A DNA stretch of 64,000 nucleotides from assembly GCF_018219815.1 (NCBI RefSeq), contig NZ_JADMKU010000013.1, positions 1 to 64,000 on the forward strand, read 5' to 3'. A program made the position numbers and the translations under genes. Positions 1 through 9,225 of the stretch are shown one piece after another. Each line of letters begins with the position of its first letter. Position 1 is the first letter of the stretch. The DNA is from Thalassovita aquimarina (GTDB lineage: Bacteria; Pseudomonadota; Alphaproteobacteria; Rhodobacterales; Rhodobacteraceae). The notes beneath the pieces are model-generated. The model worked only from the letters and a program-made list of their open reading frames with translations, did not search any database and was not told the origin of the DNA.

Positions 1-126
1 CTCGTTCGTTTCATTGTCCGTCCTCATGTTGGGGCGGACTCTAGTTCCAAATGGTGGAAAAATCCCGTGGCAGGTCAGGGCATGCACATAGAGACAAGGA
101 AGTTGACCTAAAGCAACTTTAGCTTT

Positions 127-990
127 TTAAGACGCTATCTGGCGTTCGCTCCAAACTCCTGGGAGGCTGACGTGTTTGGGGGCAATCAATAATTCATCCC
201 CAACACGTTTTGTTTGAACAGAATACCTAACGTCGAAACTGTGAAGGCGAGACTTGGAGTAAAGAGACCTGATCTCGGAAGTGTTATCATAGGTAACTAT
301 CCAAGGCATCGTAAGATCTTGAATTACATCGGCCAGCGCCGCGTGGTCCTCAGGACGGTAAAAACTTGTGTATAACTGGGAGCCCTTGTTGAAATACGGA
401 GGATCCACACACAGAAGGGTCTTATTAGGGAGCAGCTCGGGTGACCGCTTCAAGAAGTCAAGGGCATCCATACGATATAGAAAAATCTCGTCTCTATAGG
501 TGGCCACCCTACGGATTCTTTCGACCAGATCTCGCCGGTTGAATCGGCAGTCCATTAGGTAGCTGCCAGTCTGCTTAAGTCCTCCGATAACCCCGCCTTG
601 CGCAATGATTCCTGATCGGTTGGTACGATTCAGGTAGAAGGCGGCAAACCCAAGTTTCAAAGGGTCGCTGTCGTTTTGGGCTCGGTATATATCTCTCTGA
701 TTTCGCCATTCATCTATGGTAAGCTCAGTGGTCATCACTAGCTCAGTAAATTCTTCGGTGTTATTAAGTACCGAATGCCAAAACGACCAAATGGATGCAT
801 CCAGGTCGTTGATGTGGATCTCTCGAACGGTTCCGCTAAAGAGCAGGGCTAGGGCAAGCCCTGCACCTCCAGCATAGGGCTCCGCATAGGTCCGGTGTAT
901 CAGATTGTTGTCAGCAATGATCTCTTTCATTGCTTTGAAAAGGCTTGCTTTTCCTCCGGGGTAGCGAAGTGGGGAAGCGGTTCTGGTCAT
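127..990 (-). CDS. D12-class (Dam-like) DNA N6-adenine methyltransferase
   Basis: A 287-residue protein with the order of motifs of Dam/D12 methylases. PLRYPGGK near residues 7-14 and YAEPYAGGAGLAL at about 35-47 form the S-adenosylmethionine-binding part, and the catalytic DPPY sits at 196-199 followed by FNKG. It should methylate adenine N6 in a short DNA target; the target cannot be read from sequence. The start ATG overlaps the stop of the upstream ParB-like gene by four bases (ATGA), so the two are translationally coupled. No restriction endonuclease gene is visible beside it. On the element it could be an orphan phage/island methylase or half of a two-gene modification/defence unit. Family assignment is secure, biological role is inference. 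Confidence 0.9.
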   Translation of the reverse strand: MTRTASPLRYPGGKASLFKAMKEIIADNNLIHRTYAEPYAGGAGLALALLFSGTVREIHINDLDASIWSFWHSVLNNTEEFTELVMTTELTIDEWRNQRDIYRAQNDSDPLKLGFAAFYLNRTNRSGIIAQGGVIGGLKQTGSYLMDCRFNRRDLVERIRRVATYRDEIFLYRMDALDFLKRSPELLPNKTLLCVDPPYFNKGSQLYTSFYRPEDHAALADVIQDLTMPWIVTYDNTSEIRSLYSKSRLHSFDVRYSVQTKRVGDELLIAPKHVSLPGVWSERQIAS

Positions 991-2468
991 TTCCTCAGGT
1001 GCTTTCGCAAGTCGTGATCAAGCACCGGCAAGATCATCTCCCAGTCACTTTTAAGCTGTTGAGCATCAAACCCTGCTGACGTCGGGTGGTGCTTTGTATC
1101 ATTCCCATGAATTCTGATGCGGTCAAATGCACCTTCAACAGATTTCGCAGTATCTTTGGAAAAACACAGATCTTTGTTCAATAGATTTTTTCGTTGCCAA
1201 TGTTGAGAAATATTCCCGGTTTCTGGGCGTCCCAAGGCAATTGACAGACTATCAAGCAATGACCAAGCTGCCACGAATAGAGTGGGGACATGATCTTTCA
1301 TGGTGATTGTAGAAATAGAGTAGTAGAGCGACTGTAGCTTGTAGTTGCCGAGCTCTTTTAGGAGAGCTTCTACGGCCTCGGAGTACGGCATGTTTTTCGA
1401 AGGCTCTGGGCGTTTTGGCTTTGGGGGTATGGAACCGCTTTCCCTGTCGCTCTTCGTTTCGTTTCCGTCATATTTCGATTCACCGCTGTCGTCCTGATTG
1501 ACTTTAGCACTGTCCTGCTTATCACCAGCGGAGGTTTGTTGAGTACTCGTTGCCGACGTGCCGGCACCTTCAGTGCAATGTTCGCCGGTTCCGACTTTTT
1601 CAGATTTCTTTTCGACGAGGTCATTTGCCAAAAGTTCTGGCTGGCTCAAGCGCACAGAGCTGCAGCCCAACTCACCCTCTAGCTGGTGAGCTTTGTCGTT
1701 GATTACTTTTTTATCGGCTTGGGAGCCTAAGCGCTTTACAAGAGCTTCTTCCATCAACCATTTTGCGAGCTTGTCAAAATCCTCCAACGGGCGGTCACGG
1801 TATGGTTCTGTCGGGTCTTTTTCGAAGTGCAAACCGAGCGCAGCTCGCATAACAGGATTACCGACCAGCCTTACAACATGAGACAACCGCCCCTCTGTTT
1901 CATCCTTTGAGACAAAGCCACGTGCTACGGCATAGTCCATAACGGCTTGCCCCCTCAGATTGCGAGGGTGCTTGAAGTGACGAGTTTTCTGAACTGTGTT
2001 CCACGCCTTCCTTCCCTTCCCCGACAATGTGCCTGCATGAGCTCGTTCGATCCACTTGCGGCGCTCGTCTTCGTCTTCTTCAACGATTACCTCAATTGAT
2101 CTTGGGACTTTGAATTTCGCCTTTGCCCGTTTTAAGGCATCCCTCATGGTCGAAGGAGCTCGTTTGGGGTCCTTCAATAGTTTAAGAGCGCAAAGGCGAC
2201 GGTTGCCTTCGGCTACAACATAGTTTGCGTCCGTTGGATCATCATCTGGATCCTCGCGAAACACCATGAAACGTTCAAGCGGAGAGAGGCCGTTTTCAGA
2301 AATGTCACGAGCAAGTTCCAGGACTTTTTCATTGGCACACAGAGCTGCGATAGCAGCTTCTTCGTCCAAAACCCCTTCAAAACGGGGATTATCTTCGTGT
2401 AAAATTAAACGGTTCAGTCCAATTTTCTTTACTTCAGGCATCTCGGCACAAGTCCTGTTCTTTGGCAA
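987..2468 (-). CDS. ParB-like N-terminal domain protein with probable HEPN-like C-terminal domain
   Basis: A 493-residue protein in three parts. Residues about 11-115 resemble ParB/Srx-like domains: an I-L-H-E-D-NPRF opening and a VVAEGNRRLCALKLL box at 84-98 (E-G-N-R-R). Residues about 290-360 are a low-complexity Ser/Thr/Asp/Lys-rich linker. Residues about 361-493 are helical and contain R452-I-H-G-N-D-T-K-H460, which matches the R-x2-GN-x3-H signature of DUF4145/HEPN-like domains. ParB-like domains read or cut DNA; HEPN domains are often RNases in abortive infection and toxin systems. The next gene, an adenine methylase, overlaps it by 4 bp. The ParB-like call is fairly firm; the HEPN call rests on one motif and position and needs a profile search. 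It is unlike chromosomal ParB in length and context. Confidence 0.65.
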   Translation of the reverse strand: MPKNRTCAEMPEVKKIGLNRLILHEDNPRFEGVLDEEAAIAALCANEKVLELARDISENGLSPLERFMVFREDPDDDPTDANYVVAEGNRRLCALKLLKDPKRAPSTMRDALKRAKAKFKVPRSIEVIVEEDEDERRKWIERAHAGTLSGKGRKAWNTVQKTRHFKHPRNLRGQAVMDYAVARGFVSKDETEGRLSHVVRLVGNPVMRAALGLHFEKDPTEPYRDRPLEDFDKLAKWLMEEALVKRLGSQADKKVINDKAHQLEGELGCSSVRLSQPELLANDLVEKKSEKVGTGEHCTEGAGTSATSTQQTSAGDKQDSAKVNQDDSGESKYDGNETKSDRESGSIPPKPKRPEPSKNMPYSEAVEALLKELGNYKLQSLYYSISTITMKDHVPTLFVAAWSLLDSLSIALGRPETGNISQHWQRKNLLNKDLCFSKDTAKSVEGAFDRIRIHGNDTKHHPTSAGFDAQQLKSDWEMILPVLDHDLRKHLRK

Positions 2469-2837
2469 TCCACTTTATCGGTCTTAAAGCTGTCATCAAC
2501 CAACTACATCGTTATTCCTGCGGCGCCAACCGACTGATAGAAATGCCGCAGGCGATTTCAGCTTAATGTTGCCCTGAGTGCTCAGGTGCAGCATCACTGA
2601 GCCTTTGTCGCGTTCGACAAAATGACCGCTTACGCTTAGCTAACGCATGTATCTGATGATTTCAGCGAATGTCAGCTCCCCGCCCGACTGTGTCAGATGC
2701 TGCAAGCGCGACGTTCGCTGGAACCATGTCCGCTCTGGGCTGGGAGCGGACTTTACTAACAACCTCGAATGACCATGAGAAACGAGATGGCTACAAGAGT
2801 AGAGGGCAAAAATATGCGCCACTGTCTTTCTCGTACT
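2469..2837. other. Gene-free stretch between ParB-like gene and integrase
   Basis: No convincing coding sequence was found in these 369 bases; the short frames present lack start sites and recognisable content. The right half contains a palindromic repeat, listed separately. The left part near 2469-2510 should hold the promoter of the ParB-like/methylase pair. Confidence 0.5.
2660..2752. repeat. Palindromic non-coding repeat of the GTCCGCTC/GAGCGGAC type
   Basis: Positions 2728-2735 (GTCCGCTC) and 2744-2751 (GAGCGGAC) form a perfect 8-bp inverted repeat with an 8-base loop. Upstream, around 2670-2690, a diverged relative (CGAATGTCAGCTC) occurs. The pattern resembles the widely dispersed GAGCGGACATT-type intergenic repeats of alphaproteobacteria, known from memory and not checked. 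A weaker relative, GTCCGTCC with GGGCGGAC, sits at 18-41. Confidence 0.35.
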
Positions 2838-4430
2838 TCAGCTCTTCTTGTGGGGTGCTAGGCAATCTACGGCTTCTTGAAGCTGTACAAGTGTGAAGCC
2901 CTCACGATTATACACTTCTTGAGTTACGCCTGACCTTGCGTGGCCGACTAGGCACTGAATAATCGGTTCTGGTACACTGGCTTGGCTAAGGCGTGTAACG
3001 ACGGTGTGTCTCAGGCTATGGAAAACCAGCCCCGGCTCTTTCATACCCAATTTGGGTAAGAAGCTCTCATTGCACCAACGCCCTAAGTTGCGGCCATATC
3101 CGCCGTTGGCACTATAGCTGTAGTCGGAAAACAGCCTCATGCCGGACTTGCGGCTTTCCACGAAGTCAAGAAATCCAATACTGATCAACTCTGAGTGCAG
3201 AGGTACCTTGCGCCTCCCTGCCGTTGTCTTGAGCCGCTTGTTGTCGTCACCTTCGTCAGTGATGTTGAGGAACCAAATGTCTCCGTTGACTTGCACATCA
3301 GAGACGTCGAGTTGACAAATCTCATTGAGACGTGCCCCGGTGAACATGCCAAGGAGCATTCCCCATTTGTGACTGTCTATGCGTACCAGTCCGGACGGGT
3401 TTTCAGTCAACTCGTTGTAGAGCAGACAGGCTTGGTCCGGTGAGAAGGGTTTGCGTTCTGTTTTGCTGTTCTTCGCCTTGGCGACTTTCATGCTGTCAAA
3501 AAGGGTATGCGGCGTATGGCCGTGTCGCTCTGCCCAGTCGAAGAAACTCTTGAACATTTGGATGTGGCTGTTGATCGTCTTGGGCGCGATCTTGTTGTGG
3601 CCGGGTTCCTGGATGACTTGCATCAGCGGCATGGCCTTCAACTTCGGCTTGGTGTTCCTGCTTGCCGGTAGCGCCTGCAAAACCTTCTTGACTTCGTTCG
3701 CATCCTGCTTGGTGATCGTGCCAAGGAGCCGGTCTGGCCCGAAGTGCTCCACGAGGATGTTCAGGTAAGCGCGGTTCTGGCCGATGGTCTTGTCAGCCCA
3801 TTGGCGGGAATGCTCCGCAATGAATTCCTCTATCGCTGCACCCAAAGGCGAGGACGCTGGCGCAGCGGGCGCAGGAGGGGCGGAAGCGATGGCCGGGGTA
3901 TCTTCATAGGAATAATGCTCAAGGCGTTCAGCAGCCTCCAGAACGCGCCTGAGCATGTCCCGACGACCTTTCCTAAGCTCAATCGCAATCCTTGGCAGGC
4001 TGGCGTCCCAATCTGCGTCTGACACGTCCATCTTTGACTTGAAGCGGGCGATTGGCAGGTATTGCGGGTTCACGCTTTCGAGATCGACCAAACAATCATG
4101 GTCCAGCATTTCTTCGCGCGCATCCGCCAAGGCATTCTTGGACATGCCACGCCGATCTAGCCAATCAAGGTACTGGTTCAAATGTGCCTTGAAATAGGCT
4201 TGCACCTTTACGCGTATCTCGTTTTGCCGAAGTCCTGCCAATGAATCGTTCTCGCGTAGTAATTGTCCGCAAGATGCAAGATGGCGCGCCAAAGTACCAG
4301 CCCGATCCGGGCAACGTGTTCTCAATGAAATCCTGACGGTAGTTCGTTTCCCATCCGGGGACAGAGGGATAGGCCAGCGGAAGTAGAAAATTCCATGTCT
4401 GGAAGGGCATAGATAAGATGACAGCATCAT
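2838..4430 (-). CDS. Tyrosine recombinase / phage-type integrase
   Basis: A protein of about 530 residues that would integrate and excise the surrounding element at the neighbouring tRNA-Cys gene. Numbered from the chosen ATG, the catalytic set is visible: R367 in FTGARLNEICQL, H471 and R474 in FHSLRH, H497 in LVGHARSG and the nucleophile Y507 in VYNREG. The first 60 residues (YLCPSRHGIFYFRW) resemble the N-terminal DUF6538-type domain of long alphaproteobacterial integrases, followed by a SAM-like core-binding domain at about 195-310. A GTG five codons upstream (4445) is an alternative start; no good ribosome site favours either. Length and order are intact, so the element may still be mobile if its other end survives. 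Confidence 0.93.
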   Translation of the reverse strand: MMLSSYLCPSRHGIFYFRWPIPLSPDGKRTTVRISLRTRCPDRAGTLARHLASCGQLLRENDSLAGLRQNEIRVKVQAYFKAHLNQYLDWLDRRGMSKNALADAREEMLDHDCLVDLESVNPQYLPIARFKSKMDVSDADWDASLPRIAIELRKGRRDMLRRVLEAAERLEHYSYEDTPAIASAPPAPAAPASSPLGAAIEEFIAEHSRQWADKTIGQNRAYLNILVEHFGPDRLLGTITKQDANEVKKVLQALPASRNTKPKLKAMPLMQVIQEPGHNKIAPKTINSHIQMFKSFFDWAERHGHTPHTLFDSMKVAKAKNSKTERKPFSPDQACLLYNELTENPSGLVRIDSHKWGMLLGMFTGARLNEICQLDVSDVQVNGDIWFLNITDEGDDNKRLKTTAGRRKVPLHSELISIGFLDFVESRKSGMRLFSDYSYSANGGYGRNLGRWCNESFLPKLGMKEPGLVFHSLRHTVVTRLSQASVPEPIIQCLVGHARSGVTQEVYNREGFTLVQLQEAVDCLAPHKKS

Positions 4431-4496
4431 AGGTGTGTGTCCCACTTTGTGTCACACCCGACAGTCAAACGACTAACCATATGATTTAGATGAAAA

Positions 4497-4570
4497 TGGA
4501 GGCGAGTACCGGAATCGAACCGGTGTACACGGATTTGCAATCCGCTGCGTCACCACTCCGCCAACTCGCC
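4497..4570 (-). tRNA. tRNA-Cys (GCA)
   Basis: Read on the minus strand the gene folds as a cloverleaf. The acceptor arms GGCGAGT and ACTCGCC pair over seven bases, the discriminator is T and CCA is encoded. The anticodon loop reads ATTGCAAAT with anticodon GCA, and the T arm carries GGTTCGATTCC. Its 3' end faces the integrase, which marks it as the integration site of the element to the left. A U discriminator is the expected identity base for tRNA-Cys. Confidence 0.97.
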
Positions 4571-4715
4571 GCCAAAGTGGGTGACGCTCGATTAAAGGAT
4601 AAACTTCTCGTCTGCAAGCCCCCATGCAGCGTCGATTTGCCGTTTCAGCACCGTTGCCGCTGGTGACGAGATGTGACAAAACATAATAAGGAATCTGAAC
4701 GAAAGAGTTTAGTAG

Positions 4716-5369
4716 ATGACAGACTTTGCCGCACGCCGCATCATGATGGTGGACACCCAGATCCGTCCTTCCGACGTGACCAAGTTTCCCATTATCGAAG
4801 CGATGCTGAATGTTCCGCGCGAAGAATTCGTGCCCGCGGACAAGACCGAAGCCGCTTACGTGGGCGAAAACATCGATCTGGGTGGCGGGCGCGTCGTGCT
4901 GGAGCCGCGGACGCTGGCCAAGTTGCTGGATGCGCTGGATGTCCAGGGCGACGAGCTGGTGCTCGACCTGGGGTGCGGGCTGGGCTATTCGGCGGCGGTG
5001 ATCGCGCGCATGGCCGAGGCCGTGGTGGCGGTCGAAGAGGACGAGACGCTGGCCGAGGACGCGCAGGCGGCGCTGGCGCGGGTCGGGGCGGACAACGTGG
5101 TGATGCATGCCGGGGCGCTTGCCGAAGGCGCGGCCGAGCACGGGCCCTATGACGTGATCATCCTGGAAGGGGCCGCCGAACACGTGCCCGAGGCCATTCT
5201 TGATCAGCTGAAGGAAGGCGGCCGGATCGGGTGCCTGAAGGCCGAAGGCGCGTTGGGCATCGCCCAAGTCGGCTACAAGATCGACGGCGAAATGAACTGG
5301 CGCTACGCGTTCAATGCCGGGGCGCCGGTGCTGAACGGTTTCGAACGCCATCGCGCTTTCACGCTTTGA
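4716..5369 (+). CDS. Protein-L-isoaspartate O-methyltransferase family protein
   Basis: A 217-residue cytoplasmic SAM-dependent methyltransferase. The Rossmann motif I is [14 protein letters not shown] at about 82-95, followed by an acidic pair VVAVEED at the end of strand 2. The N-terminal part (R[13 protein letters not shown], then [10 protein letters not shown]) is typical of the Pcm family, which repairs isoaspartyl damage by methylating the abnormal residue. It is tolC-proximal, 62 bases upstream, as in other Rhodobacteraceae, which may mean a specialised role. The usual Pcm active-site segment is less clear here, so a Pcm-like enzyme with another substrate is possible. Confidence 0.85.
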   Translation: MTDFAARRIMMVDTQIRPSDVTKFPIIEAMLNVPREEFVPADKTEAAYVGENIDLGGGRVVLEPRTLAKLLDALDVQGDELVLDLGCGLGYSAAVIARMAEAVVAVEEDETLAEDAQAALARVGADNVVMHAGALAEGAAEHGPYDVIILEGAAEHVPEAILDQLKEGGRIGCLKAEGALGIAQVGYKIDGEMNWRYAFNAGAPVLNGFERHRAFTL

Positions 5370-5431
5370 TCATTCCGGCGCGCCCTGCGGGGCGCGTTGT
5401 CATTCGAGCAGGCAAAATAACGGAGCGAGCA

Positions 5432-6853
5432 ATGGGCACGACAAGGATCAGACGGAAACTGACGACGGGCATCGCCGCGGTCGCGATGGCATTCGCGGCC
5501 CCGGTCGCGGCATGGGCCGACAGCCTGGCCGATGTGATGGCCGATGCCTACAAGAACAGCGGCCTGCTGGAACAGAACCGCGCGTTGCTGCGCGCCGCGG
5601 ACGAAGATGTGGCGATCTCTCTTTCGGCGCTGCGTCCGATCGTGGCCTGGGCCGGGGACGTGACCCGGAGCTTTTCGCGCTCGTCGTCGTCTTCGACCTT
5701 CTTCACTCCGGTCGATCGCGGCTTGACCACGGCGTCGCTCGGTATTTCGGCCGAACTGCTGCTTTATGACGGCGGCAGCAGCAAGCGCCAGATCGAGGCG
5801 GCGAAGGAAAGCGTGCTGTCCACCCGGGAAACGCTTGTCGGGGTCGAACAGAACGTGCTGCTGCAGGCGGTCGATGCCTATACCAACATGCGCGCCCAGT
5901 CCGAAACCGTGGCCCTGCGGCAGAACAACGTGCGCGTGATCAGCGAAGAACTGCGCGCCGCCAAGGACCGGTTCGAGGTCGGCGAAGTGACCCGTACCGA
6001 CGTCGCCCAGGCCGAGGCGCGGCTGGCACAGGCGCGGGCATCTCTGGCGCAGGCACAGGGCGATTACCAGGCCGCCCGCGAATATTTCGTCGCCGCGGTT
6101 GGCCGCAAACCCGGCCAGCTGAAGGCGCCGCCGGCGGCACCGACACCAGCGAAATCCATGGAACACGCCAAGACCGTGGCGCTCAAGAAGCATCCCAGCA
6201 TCCTGAAGGCGCAGCACGATGTGGCCGCAGCGGATCTGGGAGTGCAGATCGCCCGCGCATCAATGGGGGCGACGGTGAAGCTTACCGGGCGCTACGGGAT
6301 CGAAGAGACCTTCGACAGCAGCGCGTTTTCCAAGGGCGGATCGGTCGGGGTTGAAGTGTCGGGGCCGATCTACTTGGGCGGTCAGTTGTCGGCGCGCTAC
6401 CGTCAGGCGGTGGCGCGGCGGGATGCCGCCCGTGCGACGCTGCGCCTGACCAGCATTTCGGTGGCGCAGGATGCCGCCACCGCTTTCGCCAATCTGCAGG
6501 TGGCCCGGGCCGCCCGCGATGCCAGCGAACGGCAGGTCCGCTTTGCAACCGTCGCTTTCCGCGGCGTGCGGGAAGAAGCGACGCTTGGCGCGCGCACCAC
6601 GCTTGACGTGCTGAATGCCGAACAGGAATTGCTGAACGCGCAGGCCAACCTGATTACGTCGCGGGGCAACGAATACCTGGCTTCCTACGCTCTGTTGGCG
6701 AATATCGGCTACCTGACATCGGATCACCTCAATCTGAAGGTCACCCGCTATGACCCGGCCGCCTACTACAACCAGGTGAAGAACGCGCCGGCGATGGTAA
6801 GCGAACAGGGTCGCAAGCTGGACCGGGTGTTGCGGGGCTTGGGAAAAGAGTAA
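5432..6853 (+). CDS. tolC: TolC family outer membrane efflux protein
   Basis: A 473-residue outer membrane channel for type I secretion and drug efflux. A Sec signal peptide covers about residues 1-29 (positively charged start, hydrophobic stretch, PVAAWADS cleavage region). Two outer-membrane-efflux repeats follow, each rich in long amphipathic helices: one around the segment VTRTDVAQAEARLAQAR and one around ARTTLDVLNAEQELLNAQ, the duplicated signatures of TolC. The ATG at 5432 was chosen because it begins the signal peptide and follows GGAGCGAG. The frame stays open upstream to 5231 but that part overlaps the methyltransferase. Synteny with the PopZ-like gene downstream is typical for alphaproteobacteria. 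Confidence 0.95.
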   Translation: MGTTRIRRKLTTGIAAVAMAFAAPVAAWADSLADVMADAYKNSGLLEQNRALLRAADEDVAISLSALRPIVAWAGDVTRSFSRSSSSSTFFTPVDRGLTTASLGISAELLLYDGGSSKRQIEAAKESVLSTRETLVGVEQNVLLQAVDAYTNMRAQSETVALRQNNVRVISEELRAAKDRFEVGEVTRTDVAQAEARLAQARASLAQAQGDYQAAREYFVAAVGRKPGQLKAPPAAPTPAKSMEHAKTVALKKHPSILKAQHDVAAADLGVQIARASMGATVKLTGRYGIEETFDSSAFSKGGSVGVEVSGPIYLGGQLSARYRQAVARRDAARATLRLTSISVAQDAATAFANLQVARAARDASERQVRFATVAFRGVREEATLGARTTLDVLNAEQELLNAQANLITSRGNEYLASYALLANIGYLTSDHLNLKVTRYDPAAYYNQVKNAPAMVSEQGRKLDRVLRGLGKE

Positions 6854-6924
6854 ATTTTTCCCGTGAGTTGTGAGAATCTCTGCCCGGGGTTACACTGCGC
6901 CTCGAGGCAAGAGTGGGAAAAACA

Positions 6925-7704
6925 ATGTCAGACCCGGTGACGAACGTAGAAATCGAGGATGTACTCGCGTCCATCCGCAGGCTGGTTTCCGAGGATTCGC
7001 GTCCCGAAACCGCGCCGCAGGACGTGCCGGGCAAGCTGGTGCTGACCCCGGCGCTGCGCATTTCCGACGCGCCTGAAGCCACGGAATCGGAACCGTGTGC
7101 GGGTTCCGCCGCCGGCGACGATACGGTTTCGGCGGTTGAGCCGGGCGGCCACTACATCCCCGATGACGATTACGCCGAGGATACAGAGGAGCCGCAACCA
7201 CTGGAAAGCGCGGACCTCGAGGCGCGTTTCGCCGATATGGTCGAAGAGGAAGAACTAGACGATCTTGCCGAGAGCGGTCCCGCCGAGCCGGAGTTCGGGG
7301 CGGCAGCAGCTCAGGAGGCCGATCTTCAGGCCGTGGCGGAGGATGCCGCTTCCGCCGACTGGGAAGAGGCCGAGACCGTGGAAGAATCCGCGAGCGCCTA
7401 TACGGCTTCCGATGCCGCATATGGCGGTTTCGAAGTGAACGAGGTCGAAGAAGCTCCCGTCGAGGACCCGATCGAAGCGGTCGAATTTCGTCATGCGGCC
7501 CATGCCGATACCGACCTCGAGGACCTGGCGGAATTCGACGCCGAAGAGGAAGGTATCCTTGACGAAGAAACCCTGCGCGAAATGGTGACCGATATCGTTC
7601 GGCAGGAATTGCAGGGCGCGCTCGGCGAACGGATCACCCGAAATGTTCGCAAACTGGTGCGCCGCGAAATCCATCGCGCCCTGACCAGCCACGATCTTCA
7701 GTAA
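6925..7704 (+). CDS. PopZ-like / DUF2497-like acidic polar-organising protein
   Basis: A 259-residue, strongly acidic protein. The N-terminal segment [16 protein letters not shown] (residues 9-24) matches the short conserved helix at the start of PopZ/DUF2497 proteins (consensus EILASIRRIIS). A long, disordered, Glu/Asp/Ala-rich middle follows, and the C-terminal 50 residues form a charged helical segment ([17 protein letters not shown], then [13 protein letters not shown]) in the position of the PopZ oligomerisation helices. PopZ forms a polar matrix that anchors chromosome partition and cell-cycle proteins. In Caulobacter popZ lies near valS; here valS is about 12 kb away. A GTG at 6913 is in frame, but the ATG at 6925 is the better start. 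The 3' end overlaps cobQ by 7 bp, convergent. Confidence 0.6.
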   Translation: MSDPVTNVEIEDVLASIRRLVSEDSRPETAPQDVPGKLVLTPALRISDAPEATESEPCAGSAAGDDTVSAVEPGGHYIPDDDYAEDTEEPQPLESADLEARFADMVEEEELDDLAESGPAEPEFGAAAAQEADLQAVAEDAASADWEEAETVEESASAYTASDAAYGGFEVNEVEEAPVEDPIEAVEFRHAAHADTDLEDLAEFDAEEEGILDEETLREMVTDIVRQELQGALGERITRNVRKLVRREIHRALTSHDLQ

Positions 7705-9152
7705 GACGGTTCCTGCGCCAGCCGCAGCAGCATGTCGAGGTCCAGATGGGTTTCGACATGGGCCGCCAGCGCGTCCAGAACGCCATCGAGCTCTTCGGCA
7801 TAGGCGGTTTCGACCGTGGCCCCGAGGGCGGACAGAAAGGCTGCGCGGAAGGCATCCGAACTGAACAGCCCGTGCAGGTAGCAGCCGCGCACGCGCCCGC
7901 TTGTGCTGCTCGCGCCCTCGGCGCGGCGATCCACCTGCAGCCAGGCGCGGGCGCAATCCGGGCCGGTGGTTTCGCCCAGATGGATTTCATAGCCCTCGAC
8001 CGGATCGCCGGTCGGCAGGTAGGTCGCGCGGGTCAGCGCCAGATGCTTTTGCGGTTTCATCACCGTGGTCACGTCCAGCAGGCCCAGCCCCGGCACCGAT
8101 CCCGGCGCGCCTTCGATCCCGTCGGGATCGGCGATTTCGCGACCCAGCATCTGGTACCCGCCGCAAATGCCCAGAACGTGCCCGCCGCGCCGGACATGTG
8201 CCTGCAGGTCGATGTCCCAGCCCTGTGCGCGGAAATGGGCCAGATCGGCGATGGTGGATTTCGACCCCGGGATCAGCACCATGTCGACATCCCCCGGCAA
8301 CGGGCGGCCGGGTTCGATGATCTCGACGCTGACGCCCGGTTCGGCAGAAAGCGGATCGAGGTCGTCGAAATTGGCGATACGCTCCAGCCGGGGCACCGCG
8401 ATCCTGAACCCGTCGCCCTTGGCCGAGGCGATGTCCATCACGTCCTCGGCCGGCAGGCGCCAGGCATCGGCGAACCAGGGCAGGACCCCCAGCGAGGGCC
8501 AGCCGGTACGTTCGACGATGGCGTGCAGCCCGTCATCGAACAGCCGCACATCGCCGCGAAACTTGTTGATCGCGAATCCCCTGATCCGCCCGGCATCCTC
8601 CTGCGACAGGACCGCCTGGGTGCCGACCAGCTGGGCAATGACGCCGCCGCGGTCGATATCGCCCATCAGGATCACCGGCACGCCGGCGGCCTCGGCAAAT
8701 CCCATATTGGCGATGTCACCCTTGCGCAGGTTGATCTCGGCCGGGCTGCCGGCACCTTCGACGACGACGATATCGGCCCCCGCGCAAAGGCGGCGGAAAC
8801 TTTCCAGCGTAGGGGTCAGGAGATCCGGTTTGGCCCGCCCGTAATCGCGCGCCCGCAGGGTGGCGAAGCGTTTGCCCTGCACGATCACCTGCGCGCCGGT
8901 ATCGGTTTCGGGCTTCAGCAGCACCGGGTTCATGTCGGTATGCGGGGCGACCTTGGCGGCCAGCGCCTGCAACGCCTGCGCGCGGCCGATTTCACCGCCA
9001 TCTTCGGTGACGGCGGCGTTGTTCGACATGTTCTGCGGCTTGAACGGGCGGACCGCCAGACCCCGGTTTGCCAGCGCGCGGGCAATCCCGGCCACGACCA
9101 TGGATTTGCCCACGTTCGATCCCGCGCCCTGGATCATGATTGCCTTGGTCAT
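7698..9152 (-). CDS. cobQ: Cobyric acid synthase
   Basis: A 484-residue enzyme of the cobalamin pathway that amidates four carboxyl groups of adenosylcobyrinic acid a,c-diamide using glutamine and ATP. The N-terminal BioD-like ATPase part begins [17 protein letters not shown] (P-loop). The C-terminal glutamine amidotransferase part has the nucleophile Cys in [12 protein letters not shown] and the late His in YLHGLFSSD. Length fits the family. It stands alone here; other cob genes are not in the window and no cobalamin riboswitch is apparent upstream. Confidence 0.95.
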   Translation of the reverse strand: MTKAIMIQGAGSNVGKSMVVAGIARALANRGLAVRPFKPQNMSNNAAVTEDGGEIGRAQALQALAAKVAPHTDMNPVLLKPETDTGAQVIVQGKRFATLRARDYGRAKPDLLTPTLESFRRLCAGADIVVVEGAGSPAEINLRKGDIANMGFAEAAGVPVILMGDIDRGGVIAQLVGTQAVLSQEDAGRIRGFAINKFRGDVRLFDDGLHAIVERTGWPSLGVLPWFADAWRLPAEDVMDIASAKGDGFRIAVPRLERIANFDDLDPLSAEPGVSVEIIEPGRPLPGDVDMVLIPGSKSTIADLAHFRAQGWDIDLQAHVRRGGHVLGICGGYQMLGREIADPDGIEGAPGSVPGLGLLDVTTVMKPQKHLALTRATYLPTGDPVEGYEIHLGETTGPDCARAWLQVDRRAEGASSTSGRVRGCYLHGLFSSDAFRAAFLSALGATVETAYAEELDGVLDALAAHVETHLDLDMLLRLAQEPSY

Positions 9153-9225
9153 GCGCCGCCCCCGCCTTGTTCAGCTTGCTTTTAGAAGCAAACGGGCGCG
9201 GGCAAAAGCGCCAAGGCGACAGGTT

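Larger units (their letters stand above)
1..4496. mobile_element. Integrative element (genomic island), inner end, at tRNA-Cys
   Basis: A tyrosine recombinase gene lies directly beyond the 3' end of a tRNA-Cys gene, the standard arrangement of an integrated element that targets a tRNA 3' end. From here to the left edge the DNA is visibly more AT-rich than the core genome: positions 361-420 hold 27 G+C of 60, against about 47 of 60 at 5041-5100. The cargo seen is a ParB-like/adenine methylase pair on the same strand as the integrase. The other end, which should carry a copy of the tRNA 3' sequence, lies outside the window, so total size is unknown. Bases 1-126 hold no gene I recognise, only an imperfect hairpin at about 18-41. 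Confidence 0.75.

Noticed and set aside
7746-9185. 479-codon open frame antisense to cobQ
   Set aside because: Shadow of cobQ with no recognisable motif.
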